From contig NZ_KQ948656.1 of the NCBI RefSeq assembly GCF_001514145.1, positions 992,001 through 1,056,000 of the forward strand: a DNA stretch of 64,000 bases. The letters are read 5' to 3'. The position numbers and the translations under genes were made by a program. This DNA is from Streptomyces canus. GTDB lineage: Bacteria; Actinomycetota; Actinomycetes; Streptomycetales; Streptomycetaceae. This document shows positions 1 through 8,439 of the stretch, one piece after another (positions within the stretch are counted from its first letter, which is position 1; every line of letters starts with the position of its first letter). The notes below the pieces were generated by a model that saw only the letters and a list, made by a program, of their open reading frames with translations, was not told the DNA's origin and did no database searches.

Positions 1-692
1 TCCTGTCCGCGGTAGTCGGCGTGGCGGTGCAGCTCGGCCACGGTGATCCGGTAGCCGGAGTGCCACTCGACCGGGACGGAGAGCAGGTGTGCCGCCGCCT
101 CGACGGGGGTGTTCCGGTAGCTCGCGTCCAGGACGAGGGCCTCCACATCGCGGGCCAGGTCCACGCCGCCGTGCACCTGGGCCTCGATGTAGTCGTTGAG
201 GGCGTCCTGCTCGTCCGCCTCCGCGAGGGCGATCAGGGACATGCCCGCGGCGACCCCGAAGTGGACCGGCTCGGCGGCGCTGTCGGGGTAGCAGAAGGTG
301 GCGCGGGCCAGCGGTTCGCCGGTCAGCCGGAAGTGCGAGGAGCCGAACCGCGGGGCCGCGCCCACCACTTGACGACGGAAGTTCAGCGCGCCGTACACAG
401 GCCGGTCATGGGCGTCCGCGTCGTCGTAGGCGCCGCCGAAGATCCGGCTCTCCCAGCGCCAGCGGTCGCCGCCCGGGTGCGCGGTCAGCCCGCCGTTGCT
501 CGTGCCGGTGACGAACTGCGAGTGATAGGCGCCGTCCTGGGCCAGGGCCTCCAGAAGGGGCAGGCCGCGCGCCACGCGGTCAGGGTGGAAGTTCAGCGTG
601 ATGCGCACGTCCGGGGCGACGGCCGGCCCCTCCGAGACGGCCGCCACATGGCTCAGCGCTGCCCGTGCTCGTGCCGACCCCACTGGATCCAC
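1..692 (-). CDS. DUF3626 family protein, 3' part outside window
   Basis: About 230 residues are visible and the C-terminus lies beyond the left edge. The frame reads NFHPDR near residue 35, then GTSNGG, GGDRWRWESRIFGGAYDD, RPVYGALNF and RFGSSHFRL, the order I know from DUF3626 proteins of actinobacteria and enterics. The biochemical role of that family is not established, so I give none. The start is a GTG at 692-690, preceded by an AGGAG eight bases upstream. The gene stands apart from the oxidoreductase gene behind it (70 bp gap, same strand). Family assignment rests on remembered motif order, not on a search. Confidence 0.75.
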   Translation of the reverse strand, partial: MDPVGSARARAALSHVAAVSEGPAVAPDVRITLNFHPDRVARGLPLLEALAQDGAYHSQFVTGTSNGGLTAHPGGDRWRWESRIFGGAYDDADAHDRPVYGALNFRRQVVGAAPRFGSSHFRLTGEPLARATFCYPDSAAEPVHFGVAAGMSLIALAEADEQDALNDYIEAQVHGGVDLARDVEALVLDASYRNTPVEAAAHLLSVPVEWHSGYRITVAELHRHADYRGQ

Positions 693-762
693 CGGCGTCT
701 CCTCACCCACGACTCACCCACGACTCTGCAAATGATCACCTGGCGAGGAGGACGCCCGCATC

Positions 763-1770
763 TCATTTGCCGAATTCCGGTCCGACCGAGAGCACGATCT
801 TGCCGCGGTTGTCACGCCGTTCCAGCCGCTCGTGGGCGGCCCGCGCCTCTTCCAGCGGTACGACGGTCTCGATCGGCACGCGATAGCCGCCGGCGGCGAC
901 CCGGTCGGCAAGTTCCCGCAGGTCGGGGCGGGGGTCGTAGCCGTGGATCTGGAGGTTGGTGAGCTGGAAGCCGAGGATCGAGGCGTTCTTGGGATAGAAG
1001 TCGCGGGTGTCGACGGTGCTCGGCTCCAGGGCGACGTTGGCGAGGGCCACGACCCTCCCGCCGTGGCCCACTTCACGCAGACTGCGCCCGAAGGCCCGGC
1101 CGCCGACGGTGTCCAGGACGACGTCGGCGCCACGGCCGTCGGTGAGCCGGAGCACCTCCGCGACCTCGGCGTCGTCGGGGAAGGCAGAGGTGTCGACGGT
1201 GACGTCGGCGCCGAACTCCCCCGCCCAGGCGGCCTTCTCGGCCGAGCCGGCCAGGGCGATGACCCGCGCCCCCGCCTCGGCGGCGATCTGCACGGCCGCG
1301 GTGCCGACACCGCTCGCCGCCGCCTTCACCACCACGGTGTCGTCCTTGGAGACACGGGCGAGGTGCCGCACGCAGTACCAGGCACTGAGCCAGGCGATCG
1401 GCAGGGCGGCCGCCCGCGCCAGATCCACGCCCTCGGGGAGCACGACCACCTGGGTGGCGGAAACGGTCGCCAACTCGGCGTAGAACCCTGACGACTTGCC
1501 GCCGTCCAGGCCCATGACCCGCTGCCCTGGCGCGAAGTCGGTCACCCCCTCCCCCACCTCCACGACGACGCCCGCCGCCTCGGCGCCCGGGATGAGCGGC
1601 GGGTGTCCGGCGCGGTGGTAGAGGCCGGCGCGGAGCAGGGCGTCCGCCCGGTTCACCCCCGCCGCGGCGATCCGCACCAGCACCTCTCCGGGGCCCGGCA
1701 CCGGGTCGGGGACGTCGACCGGCACCAGTACCTCGGGTCCGCCGAACCTGTCGATCCGCACCGCACGCAT
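763..1770 (-). CDS. Zinc-independent MDR oxidoreductase (quinone oxidoreductase type)
   Basis: This 335-residue protein belongs to the medium-chain dehydrogenase/reductase superfamily. It has an N-terminal GroES-like half (GVNRADALLRAG, then GAEAAGVVVEVGEGV) and a nucleotide-binding half with the AASGVGTAAVQIA motif near residue 150. No structural zinc cysteine cluster is visible, which points to NADPH:quinone oxidoreductase or a related enone reductase rather than a zinc alcohol dehydrogenase. I chose the ATG at 1770 because it opens the conserved MRAVRIDRFGGPEVL stretch; the frame stays open to 1860, but that part reads as promoter. The gene is divergent from a CGNR regulator, and three palindromes lie between them, so that regulator probably controls it. 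Substrate unknown. Confidence 0.85.
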   Translation of the reverse strand: MRAVRIDRFGGPEVLVPVDVPDPVPGPGEVLVRIAAAGVNRADALLRAGLYHRAGHPPLIPGAEAAGVVVEVGEGVTDFAPGQRVMGLDGGKSSGFYAELATVSATQVVVLPEGVDLARAAALPIAWLSAWYCVRHLARVSKDDTVVVKAAASGVGTAAVQIAAEAGARVIALAGSAEKAAWAGEFGADVTVDTSAFPDDAEVAEVLRLTDGRGADVVLDTVGGRAFGRSLREVGHGGRVVALANVALEPSTVDTRDFYPKNASILGFQLTNLQIHGYDPRPDLRELADRVAAGGYRVPIETVVPLEEARAAHERLERRDNRGKIVLSVGPEFGK

Positions 1771-1806
1771 ACCGCACCTGCTCTCTGCCCGGCCAACCGA
1801 GCGACT

Positions 1807-1827
1807 GACACCAGTTGAAGTGGTGTC
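1807..1827. promoter_or_regulatory. Palindromic operator, copy 1 (GACACC-N9-GGTGTC)
   Basis: A perfect six-base inverted repeat separated by nine bases. It is 37 bp upstream of the oxidoreductase start and is the first of three copies with the same geometry. Likely target of the neighbouring CGNR protein (inference). Confidence 0.7.
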
Positions 1828-1847
1828 GTGAAGTGAAGCCACCATCC

Positions 1848-1868
1848 GACACCCCCTCAACCGGTGTC
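1848..1868. promoter_or_regulatory. Palindromic operator, copy 2 (GACACC-N9-GGTGTC)
   Basis: Second perfect copy, centred 41 bp from copy 1 and 43 bp from copy 3. That spacing is about four helical turns, so all three face the same side of the DNA. Confidence 0.7.
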
Positions 1869-1890
1869 AAGGGGGCTCGTCCACCGATCC

Positions 1891-1911
1891 GACACCCCAT
1901 GAACCGGTGTA
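1891..1911. promoter_or_regulatory. Palindromic operator, copy 3 (GACACC-N9-GGTGTA)
   Basis: Third copy with one mismatch in the last base. It ends 10 bp before the ATG of the CGNR gene, where a promoter core would lie if that transcript is leaderless or nearly so. This fits autoregulation. Confidence 0.65.
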
Positions 1912-1921
1912 CGCTCGTCGC

Positions 1922-2509
1922 ATGACCGGCAGCCCCGCCCCCGCCGACCCGGCGCTCGCGTTCCCGTTCATCGGCGGCCGCCCCTGTCTGGACTTCGCGG
2001 CCACCCTCGGCAAACGGCACGCCACGCCGCTGGAGCGACTCCCCGACACCGCGGCCCTCGCGCGCTGGTTCACGGAGGCGGAACTGGCCACCGACGCGGG
2101 TGCGGTGCGGGTCACCCCTCGGGACCTGACGGACGCCCGCCTCCTGCGCGAGGCCCTGTACGGCCTGGTCCGCGCCGCGATGGCCGGCCGGGAGCCCGAC
2201 CCGGCCGACATGGAGCGGGTCAACGCGGTCGCCGCCCAGCCGGATCTCGCGCCCCAGCTGGGTCCGGTCCGCTGGACGGCACGCAGTCCGGCCCGCGCGG
2301 CCCTGGCCACGGTGGCACGGGACGCCGTACTCCTGGTGCGGGGCCCGCTCCTGGAGCGCGTCAAGGAGTGCGAGAACCCGGACTGCTCCCTGCTGTTCCT
2401 GGACGATTCGCAGGCCCGCCGCCGCCGTTGGTGCTCGATGGACCGCTGCGGCAACCTCGCGAAGATCGCCGGCTACCGGTCCCGCAGCCGGGCGGCCGTC
2501 ACCCGGTGA
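1922..2509 (+). CDS. CGNR zinc-finger transcriptional regulator (ABATE domain)
   Basis: The 195-residue protein has the N-terminal ABATE region (FIGGRPCLDFAATLG, residues about 15-30) and a C-terminal zinc-binding module with two CxxxxC pairs (CENPDC and CSMDRC). The family tetrad CGNR reads CGNL here (residues 176-179). The family is thought to be DNA-binding and usually sits beside an oxidoreductase or transporter gene, as here. The ATG at 1922 is preferred; a GTG at 1907 in the same frame would fall inside the third operator. No Shine-Dalgarno sequence is visible before the ATG, so translation may be leaderless. Its 3' end overlaps the opposite-strand esterase gene by 37 bp. Confidence 0.85.
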   Translation: MTGSPAPADPALAFPFIGGRPCLDFAATLGKRHATPLERLPDTAALARWFTEAELATDAGAVRVTPRDLTDARLLREALYGLVRAAMAGREPDPADMERVNAVAAQPDLAPQLGPVRWTARSPARAALATVARDAVLLVRGPLLERVKECENPDCSLLFLDDSQARRRRWCSMDRCGNLAKIAGYRSRSRAAVTR

Positions 2510-3783
2510 AGGTGGACCAGGATGTCGTGGGTGCGGGCCAGGGCGACGTCGTGCGGGCCGTCGGGGTAGGCGGTGCCGATCCGGTAGGTCGGGCGGGCCT
2601 GGCGGAGCCACGTGCGCGCCGGTGAGCCGACTGTCCGCAGATCGACCGCGTAGTCGCGGTACCTCACCCGGTCGAGAGTCCGCTCGTTGCTGCCGGGGGC
2701 GGCCGGGCCCACCGTCCAGCGCCGGACGGCGGTCTCGTCCTGGTCGGTGGCGTTGAACGAGCCCCGTTCGAAGGTCAGGCCGATGTTCACGTACGCCGCC
2801 CCCAGGCCGTCGCGCAGGAAGGCACCCTGCATCTTCGGGTAGGCGGGGTCGTAGCTCTCGTAGCCGACATGGGCGTCGTGCGCGGACAGCAGGACCTTTG
2901 TCCCGGTGTGCCGTTGCCACCAGAGCACGTTGGCGGCCATCGCCTGGTCGCGGTAGCGCATGGCCTCGGCGATCTGTCCGGGCTCCTCGAAGTCGAAGGC
3001 GTACTGGCGGGCGGTGCGGTCGATCGCCGTGGCGTCCTGGACGGTCCCCCCGTCGGCCCCCGTCCGCCTCACCAGCTCCAGCGCCTCACCGGTGCGTTCG
3101 GCCATCTCCCTGCGCTCGGCGTACGGCTTGCCGAGGTAGCTCTCGATGTACGTTCCCGTCGGCACGGTGGGCCGCAGCCCGCGGTACAGCCCGTTCAGGC
3201 GCTCGCCGGAGGCGGGGTCGGCAGCGGCCACACGGGCCACTACCTCGTCGTACACCTCGGGTCCGGTCCAGGCGGTGTCGTCGCCGATGAAGCGGACGGG
3301 GTCGGCGGGGTGGCGGATGTTGTACTCCCGCATCCACTCGACGAGCCGCAGATAGTCGGTGTTGTTCCACCACAGATAGTCGCGCTGGAACTCCTCTCGC
3401 ATGATGCGCCGCGGGTCTCCCTTGCCGTACACCACGTAGTCGTCGAGCCGCAGTCCGGTGCTCCAGGGGGCCTCCAGGGCGAAGGTGCGAAAGCCCTTCT
3501 TCTCGACGAGGTGGCGGAAGAGTCGGTCCTTGAGGGCGAAGAAGTCGTGCGAGCTGTGCGTGGCCTCACCGACACCGACGACCTCGGCGTCGGCGATCAT
3601 CCGGTCGAGAGGGCGCAGATCGCGGGTGTCGCCGCCGGGTTCGACGGTTCGCAGGGGGTGCCCGGCCCGGTCGAGGGTCTCCACGACGGTCGGGGCCGGT
3701 GCCCGGGTCGTCGCCGCCGCCGGCGCGACCGTGCCGAGGATGACGATCAGGGTCAGGATGGTCGAGGTCCGTTTCCAGGTCAT
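2473..3783 (-). CDS. Secreted erythromycin esterase family protein
   Basis: The 436-residue product starts with a Sec signal (MTWKRTSTILTLIVILG, Ala-rich end near residue 25). The erythromycin-esterase fold follows: GVGEATHSSHDFF (about residue 70), FALEAPW, and the later histidine motif LLSAHDAHVGY. The family uses histidines and glutamates for hydrolysis. True Ere enzymes open the macrolide lactone ring, but many homologues have no known substrate, and secretion makes an extracellular substrate likely here. The ATG at 3783 opens the signal peptide, so the long open frame upstream of it is not coding. It overlaps the CGNR gene tail to tail. I would not call macrolide resistance from sequence alone. 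Confidence 0.85.
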   Translation of the reverse strand: MTWKRTSTILTLIVILGTVAPAAATTRAPAPTVVETLDRAGHPLRTVEPGGDTRDLRPLDRMIADAEVVGVGEATHSSHDFFALKDRLFRHLVEKKGFRTFALEAPWSTGLRLDDYVVYGKGDPRRIMREEFQRDYLWWNNTDYLRLVEWMREYNIRHPADPVRFIGDDTAWTGPEVYDEVVARVAAADPASGERLNGLYRGLRPTVPTGTYIESYLGKPYAERREMAERTGEALELVRRTGADGGTVQDATAIDRTARQYAFDFEEPGQIAEAMRYRDQAMAANVLWWQRHTGTKVLLSAHDAHVGYESYDPAYPKMQGAFLRDGLGAAYVNIGLTFERGSFNATDQDETAVRRWTVGPAAPGSNERTLDRVRYRDYAVDLRTVGSPARTWLRQARPTYRIGTAYPDGPHDVALARTHDILVHLHRVTAARLRDR

Positions 3784-3984
3784 CGCTCCACGCTTTCGCC
3801 CCCGACCGGCCGCGGGCCATCCGGCGGTCCACCGTCGGCGCCGGGGGTTTTCCCCAGGTATCGACCGAGGTCGTGCCGGGTGTCCGCCGTCACTGCCCCG
3901 GCCCCTTGCCGTCAAACGGCCGCACCCCACAATGGGGGCACGCTTGCGGACAGTTACGGTCCGCAAGGAGTGCACCGGACGCCT

Positions 3985-5286
3985 ATGTGGAAGAGGAACA
4001 CACTGAGGATGCGAGATGTACGTGAGTGGACGGCGTCCCTGGTGCGGTTTGTGAAGCGGCACCGGGACCCTGTCGTCGTGCAGACGCTGCGGTCGGCGGG
4101 CGCGGCGACGATCGCGTACGTCATCGCGCTGCGGCTCAGCCCCGAATCGGCGCCGCTCACGGCTCCCCTGACCGCGCTGCTGGTCGTGCAGGTCACCCTC
4201 TACTCCACGCTGACCACCGGCATCCGCCGGGTGAACTCCGTGGTGACCGGAGTCCTCGTCGCCATCGCCTTCAGTCTGCTGGTGGGTCTGACCTGGTGGA
4301 GCCTGGCCCTGCTGATCGTGGCGTCGCTGGTGGTCGGACGGCTGGTGCGGGTCGAGGAGTTCGTGCCCGAGGTGGCGATCAGCGCGATGCTGGTGCTCGG
4401 GGTGACGACCGTCGGGGACACCGCCTGGGCGCGCGTGGTGGAGACGCTGATCGGCGCGGTCGTCGGCCTCGCCTGCAATCTGCTGCTCGCTCCCCCGGTG
4501 TGGGTGGGCGAGGCGGGCGAGTCGATCGAGGGGCTTGCCCGCCGGCTGCGGAAGCTGATGCTGCGGATCGGCGAGGAGGCCGCGGGCCGTACGCCCGTGG
4601 AGCTGGCGACGGCCCGGCTGTACGAGGCGCGCGAGCTCGACCACGACATCGTCGAGGTGGACGCGGCCCTCCGGCAGGCCGAGGACAGTCTCAAACTGAA
4701 CCCCAGGGTGAAGGAGGGTCTGCTGCACCGGGTGGTGCTGCGCACCGGCCTGGACACCCTGGAGATCTGCACGGTCGTGCTGCGGGTCCTCGCCCGCACC
4801 CTCACCGACCTCGCGAAGCAACGCGACCCCTTCGCCGACGAGCCCTACGCGATCGACGAGGGACAGGCTCCCGACCCGCTGTTCGGGCCCGAGACCGGCC
4901 GTACGGTGGAGCAGTTGCTGTCGGAGATCGGCGACGCCGTGGTCAGCTTCGCGGTCCTGGTCACCACCCATGTCAGCGTGAGCGCCGAGTCCGCGGAGGC
5001 CCGGCTCACCGCCGAGCTGCGCCAGGCCACGGCGACCCGCGACAAACTGGCCCAGCTGCTGCTGGAGGAGATCCAGCGCGACTCCCGCCACTGGCAGCTG
5101 CACGGCGCCGTCCTCACCGAGGTCAACCGCATCCTCGACGAGCTCGACACCGAGCACCGCTCCCGCCGCCTGCTGGAGGAGCTGGACCGGGCCGCCCGCG
5201 AGCAGCGCGAGCGGATGCCGCGTCTGACCCGGCTCCAGGAGCGGTGGCGCGGGAACCGCCCGGTGCTCTCCCGTCGTTCCAGGTGA
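3985..5286 (+). CDS. Aromatic acid exporter (ArAE/FUSC-like) membrane protein
   Basis: The 433-residue protein has an N-terminal membrane part of about five to six helices (residues 30-180) carrying LTAPLTALLVVQVTLYSTL and GRLVRVEEFVPEVAISAML. A long charged, helical cytoplasmic part follows (LRRLRKLMLRIGEEAAG through LDELDTEHRSRRLLEEL). This is the arrangement of actinobacterial FUSC/ArAE-family proteins related to p-hydroxybenzoate efflux carriers. The substrate cannot be read from sequence. The start is the ATG at 3985; an AAGGAG lies at 3965-3970, a rather long 14 bp away, so the ATG at 4009 (MRDVREW) is possible. The gene is divergent from the esterase and shares a 201-bp upstream region with it. 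Confidence 0.8.
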   Translation: MWKRNTLRMRDVREWTASLVRFVKRHRDPVVVQTLRSAGAATIAYVIALRLSPESAPLTAPLTALLVVQVTLYSTLTTGIRRVNSVVTGVLVAIAFSLLVGLTWWSLALLIVASLVVGRLVRVEEFVPEVAISAMLVLGVTTVGDTAWARVVETLIGAVVGLACNLLLAPPVWVGEAGESIEGLARRLRKLMLRIGEEAAGRTPVELATARLYEARELDHDIVEVDAALRQAEDSLKLNPRVKEGLLHRVVLRTGLDTLEICTVVLRVLARTLTDLAKQRDPFADEPYAIDEGQAPDPLFGPETGRTVEQLLSEIGDAVVSFAVLVTTHVSVSAESAEARLTAELRQATATRDKLAQLLLEEIQRDSRHWQLHGAVLTEVNRILDELDTEHRSRRLLEELDRAAREQRERMPRLTRLQERWRGNRPVLSRRSR

Positions 5287-5321
5287 GGTAGCCACATCGA
5301 GCAGACACAGGGGGCGGGCCG

Positions 5322-6344
5322 ATGACCGGCACGAGCGTGCGGATCGACGGGAACACACTGCGGCTGCCGGGCGGTGCGGCGGTGCGGTTCGTCCGTACCC
5401 TGCGGCTGCCCGAGACGGGCACGCATCCGCTGCCGCCGGGGCTCGGCGAGTTCCCGGTGCGCCGCGTCTCCGACTACCCCGACACCGTGCCGGAGCGGTG
5501 GCGGGCCCGCGGCGGGGTGATGCTGCCGGCGTATCTGCGCGAGGCGATGTGGCTGAGCTTCGGCAGCACCACCGAGCCCGCCGCCCTCCAGGTCGGGGTG
5601 GGCAAGGTGTGCGCGGTCTCCGGGAAGCCCTGGAGCGACCGGCTCACCCGTGACCCCCAGAACTACGTGGTCCTGCCCCGCCAGCCGTGGCTGGACGGCA
5701 TCAACTCCGGCAAGGGGACGGTCCGCCAGTTCGTCGCGGTGCCGCTCGGACTGGGCGCGACCGTCGAGGGGCAGGTCACGGGCGAGGAGGTGTGGGGCGG
5801 CGTCCAGCTGCAGTCCTTCCCGCTGGCCGAGGAGCGGCTGGCCGAGTGGCGGGAGGCGCAGCGGCGGCTGCGGTCGGTGAGCAGGCCCGCGATGGGCTAC
5901 GGCGCTGCCGTACCCATGGCGATGGCCGCGCCTGCCGCTCCGGCGGGGGCGCCCCGCAGCGCTCCGGCGATGGGACTCGGCGTCGGCGGTTCCATGCGCC
6001 AGGAGGTCTACCGCGACGACCGGCCGCTGTCGGACTGGGCGGAGACACCGGCCGGCCGGGTGTTCGTGCACCTGGTGACACCGCCCGAGTGGCGCCGCAT
6101 CACCGGCGAGGCTCCCCCGCCGTCGCCCGTGGACCGCGCCGCGTACACCAACGCGGGGTTGCCCTGGTTCGACTACTACGACCAGGACGCGGAGGACCTC
6201 GCCCCGACGGACCCGCTGGAGGGCGTGAAGCCGGTCGGTGACTGGCTCGGGGACGATCACGAGCCCTGGCAGCCGCCGGGATCGCACCAGGTCAAGAAGC
6301 TGGGGGACGCACCGGGCAAGCCGGTCGAGGACGGCGACTGGTAG
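5322..6344 (+). CDS. Conserved hypothetical protein with Ala/Met/Pro-rich linker
   Basis: I do not recognise a named family in this 340-residue protein. Residues 1-185 form one compact unit ending in QSFPLAEERLAEWREAQRRLR. A low-complexity stretch of Ala, Met, Gly and Pro follows (about 190-228), then a second conserved-looking block (RQEVYRDDRPLSDWAETPAG) and an acidic Pro/Trp-rich tail (WFDYYDQDAEDLAPTDPLEG). There is no signal peptide or membrane helix, so it is probably cytoplasmic. It starts 35 bp after the exporter gene on the same strand with GGGGGCGGG before the ATG, so the two may be cotranscribed. I assign no function. Confidence 0.7.
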   Translation: MTGTSVRIDGNTLRLPGGAAVRFVRTLRLPETGTHPLPPGLGEFPVRRVSDYPDTVPERWRARGGVMLPAYLREAMWLSFGSTTEPAALQVGVGKVCAVSGKPWSDRLTRDPQNYVVLPRQPWLDGINSGKGTVRQFVAVPLGLGATVEGQVTGEEVWGGVQLQSFPLAEERLAEWREAQRRLRSVSRPAMGYGAAVPMAMAAPAAPAGAPRSAPAMGLGVGGSMRQEVYRDDRPLSDWAETPAGRVFVHLVTPPEWRRITGEAPPPSPVDRAAYTNAGLPWFDYYDQDAEDLAPTDPLEGVKPVGDWLGDDHEPWQPPGSHQVKKLGDAPGKPVEDGDW

Positions 6345-6436
6345 CGGGCCGCGGGGGCTCGGGTTGCACGGGGCGCGTGATCCGGGTGAAGGTGGCTGTC
6401 ACGACCGCGACGATCGATCACCCGGGGTGCGCAGGG

Positions 6437-7657
6437 ATGGGCAGTGCGAACGGCGGCTGCAGCAGGCGCGGCTTCGTCGGCGTTCTCGCGGGAGCCGCCT
6501 CGGGACTCGTCGGCTGCTCGACGTCATCCGGATCGTCGTCGGCGTCGGTGCCCTCGCGGACTCCCGGCTCCCCCGGGGCTGCTGTCTCACCGAGCCCGGC
6601 GAAGACACCGTCCGCTCCGGCTCCGACCGGCCCCCGCCCCCTCTACCTCGGCACCTACACGTCCGCCGAGGGCGGCGGCAACGGCATCGGCGTCGCCAGG
6701 TACGACCCGGACAGCGGGCGTATCACCGGCACCGGCACGATCACGGGCGTCACCAACCCCTCGTATCTCGCGCTGCACCCCGACGGCCGCACGCTGTACG
6801 CGGTCGACGAGCAGGACGCCGGTGCCGTGACCGCCGTACGCCTGTCCGACCGCAAGGTCCTGGGGAGCCGCGGCACCGGCGGGGCGGGACCGTGTCATCT
6901 CTCGGTGCATCCGGGCGGCCGCTGGCTACTCAGCGCGAACTACGGCTCCGGCAGTGTGGCCGTGCATCCGATCGACTCCTCGGGAGCGCTCGGCGAGCGC
7001 AGGGACACGGTCACGCACTCCAGTCCGGCGCCGGGGCCCGGCCAGGAGGGTCCGCACGCCCACCAGTTCCTCACCAGTCCCGACGGCGGCCATGTGCTCG
7101 CCGTCGACCTGGGCACGGACACGGTCTACAGCTATCGCCTGAACGAACGGACCGGCGCTCTCACGGAGGTCTCGCAGGCGCACACCCGGGCCGGTGCCGG
7201 ACCGCGCCATCTCACCTTCCATCCCGGGGGCCGGTACGCCTACCTGGCCAACGAGGCCGACGACACGGTGGCGGTCTGCGCCTACGACCGCAGGACCGGC
7301 CGCCTCTCCGTCGGGGCGGCGCAGTCCACGGGAACGGGCTCGGGCACGAACTACCCGGCACAGCTGCTGGTCACCGCGAACGGCTCCTACGCCTATCTCG
7401 CCAACCGGGGCCACAACAGCCTCACGCGCTACGCGGTGGAGGCGGACGGCGCCCGGCTCCGGCTGCTCGACACGGTTGCGGTGAACGGCGACTTCCCGCG
7501 GCAGATCGCCTTCTCGCCGGACGGGACCCTGCTGTTCGCGGCGAACCAGAGGTCCAGCACGGTCAGCGTGTTCCACGTGGACACGACGAGCGGTGAACTG
7601 CGGCGCGCCGGCGAGCCGTTCGCCTCACCCGTCGCGGTCTGTGCGCTGCCGCTGTAG
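6437..7657 (+). CDS. Lactonase-family beta-propeller lipoprotein
   Basis: The 406-residue product carries a twin-arginine signal (RR at residues 10-11, RRGFVGVLAGAASG) and a lipobox ending at Cys27 (GLVGC). It is therefore probably exported folded by Tat and lipid-anchored. A Ser/Pro-rich linker precedes a seven-bladed propeller of the YkgB/6-phosphogluconolactonase-like type: repeated PSYLALHPDGRTLYA, CHLSVHPGGRWLLSANYGS, RHLTFHPGGRYAYLANE and RQIAFSPDGTLLFAANQ blades. Family members may hydrolyse lactones such as 6-phosphogluconolactone, but the envelope location argues against the pentose phosphate pathway. I chose the ATG at 6437 because it gives a compact Tat signal; an ATG-like start at 6377 would bury it. 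The 3' end overlaps the next gene by 33 bp. Confidence 0.8.
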   Translation: MGSANGGCSRRGFVGVLAGAASGLVGCSTSSGSSSASVPSRTPGSPGAAVSPSPAKTPSAPAPTGPRPLYLGTYTSAEGGGNGIGVARYDPDSGRITGTGTITGVTNPSYLALHPDGRTLYAVDEQDAGAVTAVRLSDRKVLGSRGTGGAGPCHLSVHPGGRWLLSANYGSGSVAVHPIDSSGALGERRDTVTHSSPAPGPGQEGPHAHQFLTSPDGGHVLAVDLGTDTVYSYRLNERTGALTEVSQAHTRAGAGPRHLTFHPGGRYAYLANEADDTVAVCAYDRRTGRLSVGAAQSTGTGSGTNYPAQLLVTANGSYAYLANRGHNSLTRYAVEADGARLRLLDTVAVNGDFPRQIAFSPDGTLLFAANQRSSTVSVFHVDTTSGELRRAGEPFASPVAVCALPL

Positions 7658-8350
7658 GGCACGCGGGCAGGACGCGGCGCTCGCCTGGGTCAGCAGGACG
7701 TGCATGCGTTCCGTCAGCTGGGCCACGTCGTCGGCGGGCGCGTGGAAGGGCAGGCGTACGTCGCCGTGGGCGCGGGCGCGCTCGATGCGCAGCGTCAGTC
7801 CGTGCCGGTCCACGGCGAGGGGCTGGACGCGGACCGCGCCGTGCAGGCTGTCGGCGTCGACGAGCCGGGTGAGCCGCTCGACCGCGTCCGGGTGGCAGTC
7901 GGCGAGGTGGGTGAGCAGCCGGGCCTCGGCCGTGGCGAGCGGGTCGGGCGCGGCGGCGGCGAACTCGCCGAGGTCGACGACCACCGCGCCGGACGGCAGG
8001 CGCAGCACCACTCGCGTGGTCGTGAACTCCAGCCGGCCGCCCACGGGGACGAACCAGCCGGCGATCCACAGCCGGGCGCGGATACGGCTGCGCACGGGGA
8101 CGGGTGCCACGTCGGCGAACTCCAGGACGGCGGACGGCTCGCCGCGGGGCGCGCAGATCGCGGCCGCGACCAGGGTGCTGGCCTCGGGCACGTCCAGTGT
8201 CACCCGCCCGTCCTCGGCGACGGTGTGCGCGCCGACGAACTCCTCGCGGCCGCCCTCGGCGGTCACCGCGCAGGACCACGAGGCGGCGAGCACCGACCGG
8301 GCGTGTTCCGCCGCGGAAGGCGCGGCCGTCCAGGTTTGGCTGTCACCCAT
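7625..8350 (-). CDS. DUF2470 domain protein, iron-regulated
   Basis: The 241-residue protein ends in a DUF2470 domain (DPLATAEARLLTHLADCHPDAVERLTRLVDA, about residues 145-175, then a mixed beta unit with DRHGLTLRI). DUF2470 is usually fused to a split-barrel flavin fold or found alone in haem-iron utilisation proteins. The N-terminal half (SWSCAVTAEGG, then VPVRSRIRARLWIAGWFVPVGG) looks like such a split barrel. The ATG at 8350 has a strong AGGAGG six bases upstream. A near-consensus iron box lies 12 bp before the start, so the gene should be expressed in iron starvation. A role in haem or iron handling is therefore a reasonable inference. Confidence 0.75.
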   Translation of the reverse strand: MGDSQTWTAAPSAAEHARSVLAASWSCAVTAEGGREEFVGAHTVAEDGRVTLDVPEASTLVAAAICAPRGEPSAVLEFADVAPVPVRSRIRARLWIAGWFVPVGGRLEFTTTRVVLRLPSGAVVVDLGEFAAAAPDPLATAEARLLTHLADCHPDAVERLTRLVDADSLHGAVRVQPLAVDRHGLTLRIERARAHGDVRLPFHAPADDVAQLTERMHVLLTQASAASCPRALQRQRTDRDG

Positions 8351-8361
8351 CCATTGCCTCC

Positions 8362-8380
8362 TAAGGTAAGCCTTGCCTAA
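8362..8380 (-). promoter_or_regulatory. Iron box (IdeR/DmdR1-type operator)
   Basis: TAAGGTAAGCCTTGCCTAA closely fits the 19-bp DtxR/IdeR consensus TTAGGTTAGGCTAACCTAA, keeping the AGG-N-AGCCT-N-CCTAA skeleton. It sits between the AGGAGG and the upstream region of the DUF2470 gene, where a bound repressor would block transcription. Confidence 0.75.
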
Positions 8381-8439
8381 CCTATCGAAGATCGGCGACG
8401 AAGCCAACCGTGGGATGCGTGACGGACGCGCACCTTCGG

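Noticed and set aside
21..962. A 313-codon plus-strand frame at the left end
   Set aside because: It is antisense to the DUF3626 and oxidoreductase genes and has no motif.
2473..3783. Macrolide resistance call for the erythromycin-esterase homologue
   Set aside because: Most family members have no shown activity on macrolides, and this one is secreted. Family membership alone is not enough.
2473..5358. A 961-codon minus-strand frame read as one long protein
   Set aside because: Only the last 436 codons, from the ATG at 3783, encode a recognisable protein with its own signal peptide. The rest is antisense to the exporter.
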